A stretch of 7,778 nt of DNA from Planctomycetaceae bacterium (GTDB taxonomy: Bacteria; Planctomycetota; Planctomycetia; Planctomycetales; Planctomycetaceae): assembly GCA_020426065.1 (NCBI GenBank), contig JAGQQT010000180.1:1-7778 (forward strand). The letters are read 5' to 3'. This document shows positions 7,456-7,778 of this stretch, one piece after another. The translations under genes and the position numbers were made by a program. Below the pieces are notes generated by a model. That model made no database searches. It saw nothing but the letters and a program-made list of their open reading frames with translations, and was not told the DNA's origin. Each line of letters starts with the position of its first letter. The stretch's first letter is position 1.

Positions 7456-7778
7456 GCTGCTGGCGATCCCGTTTTTCTTCCGCCGCACTTTTGCGAACAT
7501 AGAGCGGGATAAGTTGAAACGGATCCTCACCGCCATGTTCCAGAAACAGGATGCGGCCCCAGCTGGCAACGGCGATCGCATCCGGTGCCCGCTGCTCCTC
7601 CGGTAACAGTTTCCACTCCTCCGGCCAGACTCCCCCTGGCAGCTGCCTGGTCAGTCGAGCCGGTCCCAGACCAGTATGACAGACCGCTTTCCGTTCCCGG
7701 CCAGCCCAGACATCGAGCGGTTCAGCCATGATTTCCGTAATTGGTTCCCAGCGAGACTCTGCAAACTGAAATCGCTGC
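7445..7778 (-). CDS. tsaB: C-terminal part of a probable TsaB (tRNA threonylcarbamoyladenosine biosynthesis), cut by right edge
   Basis: The frame is open from the right edge (first full codon at 7777) to a TGA at 7445-7447, giving the last 110 residues. The start lies outside the window; the internal ATG at 7729 is not expected to be the start. The ending PDAIAVASWGRIL...DPFQLIPLYVRKSAAEEKR resembles the TsaB C-terminus, where a late helix with A-x-x-A-x-x-G is followed by D-x-x-x-L-x-P-x-Y-L/V-R and A-E-E-K. TsaB is the non-catalytic partner of TsaD in making t6A at position 37 of ANN-decoding tRNAs in the cytoplasm. The GRERK and HTGLGP segments fit the preceding part only loosely. The C-terminal motif is the main evidence. 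Other proteins ending in PLYVR are possible but less likely. Confidence 0.65.
   Translation of the reverse strand, partial: QRFQFAESRWEPITEIMAEPLDVWAGRERKAVCHTGLGPARLTRQLPGGVWPEEWKLLPEEQRAPDAIAVASWGRILFLEHGGEDPFQLIPLYVRKSAAEEKRDRQQQKK

Overview
The window looks like chromosomal DNA of a planctomycete, probably a Gimesia/Rubinisphaera-type member. This is inferred from a secreted sulfatase next to a Tat-exported PQQ-like beta-propeller protein, from moderate GC content, and from sparse, mostly monocistronic housekeeping genes. I did no database search, so the taxon is a judgement. I see no mobile element, CRISPR array, rRNA or tRNA.

Left part (1-2070): two divergently transcribed exported proteins share an 89-bp gap. 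On the minus strand is the N-terminal part of a PQQ-binding-like beta-propeller protein, which runs off the left edge. On the plus strand is a complete S1-type sulfatase of 463 residues. The sulfatase ends at a symmetric A-stem-T terminator, which also serves the convergent phosphoglycerate kinase gene (pgk, minus, 2087-3280).

Middle part (3281-4614): about 410 bp without a convincing gene carry a candidate pgk promoter. A two-gene plus-strand unit follows: a DUF2617-like protein of unknown function and a free-standing TfoX C-terminal-domain protein, 12 bp apart. They converge on ribonuclease III (rnc, minus).

Right part (4614-7778): rnc and a DegP/HtrA-type membrane-anchored serine protease are divergent across about 470 bp. 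That gap holds a tandem pair of 10-bp palindromic repeats, several inverted repeats, and a 55-codon open frame whose stop overlaps the protease start (ATGA). The protease gene ends at a strong hairpin terminator. This hairpin contains the stop codon of a convergent gene cut by the right edge, probably the C-terminal part of TsaB.

Functionally the window mixes core genes (glycolysis, RNA processing, tRNA modification, envelope protein quality control) with planctomycete-type exported catabolic proteins. I found no clear new multi-gene system. The best leads are an RNase III in which glycine replaces an otherwise nearly invariant metal-binding aspartate, the structured leader and small overlapping ORF before the protease gene, and the DUF2617-like/TfoX-C pair.
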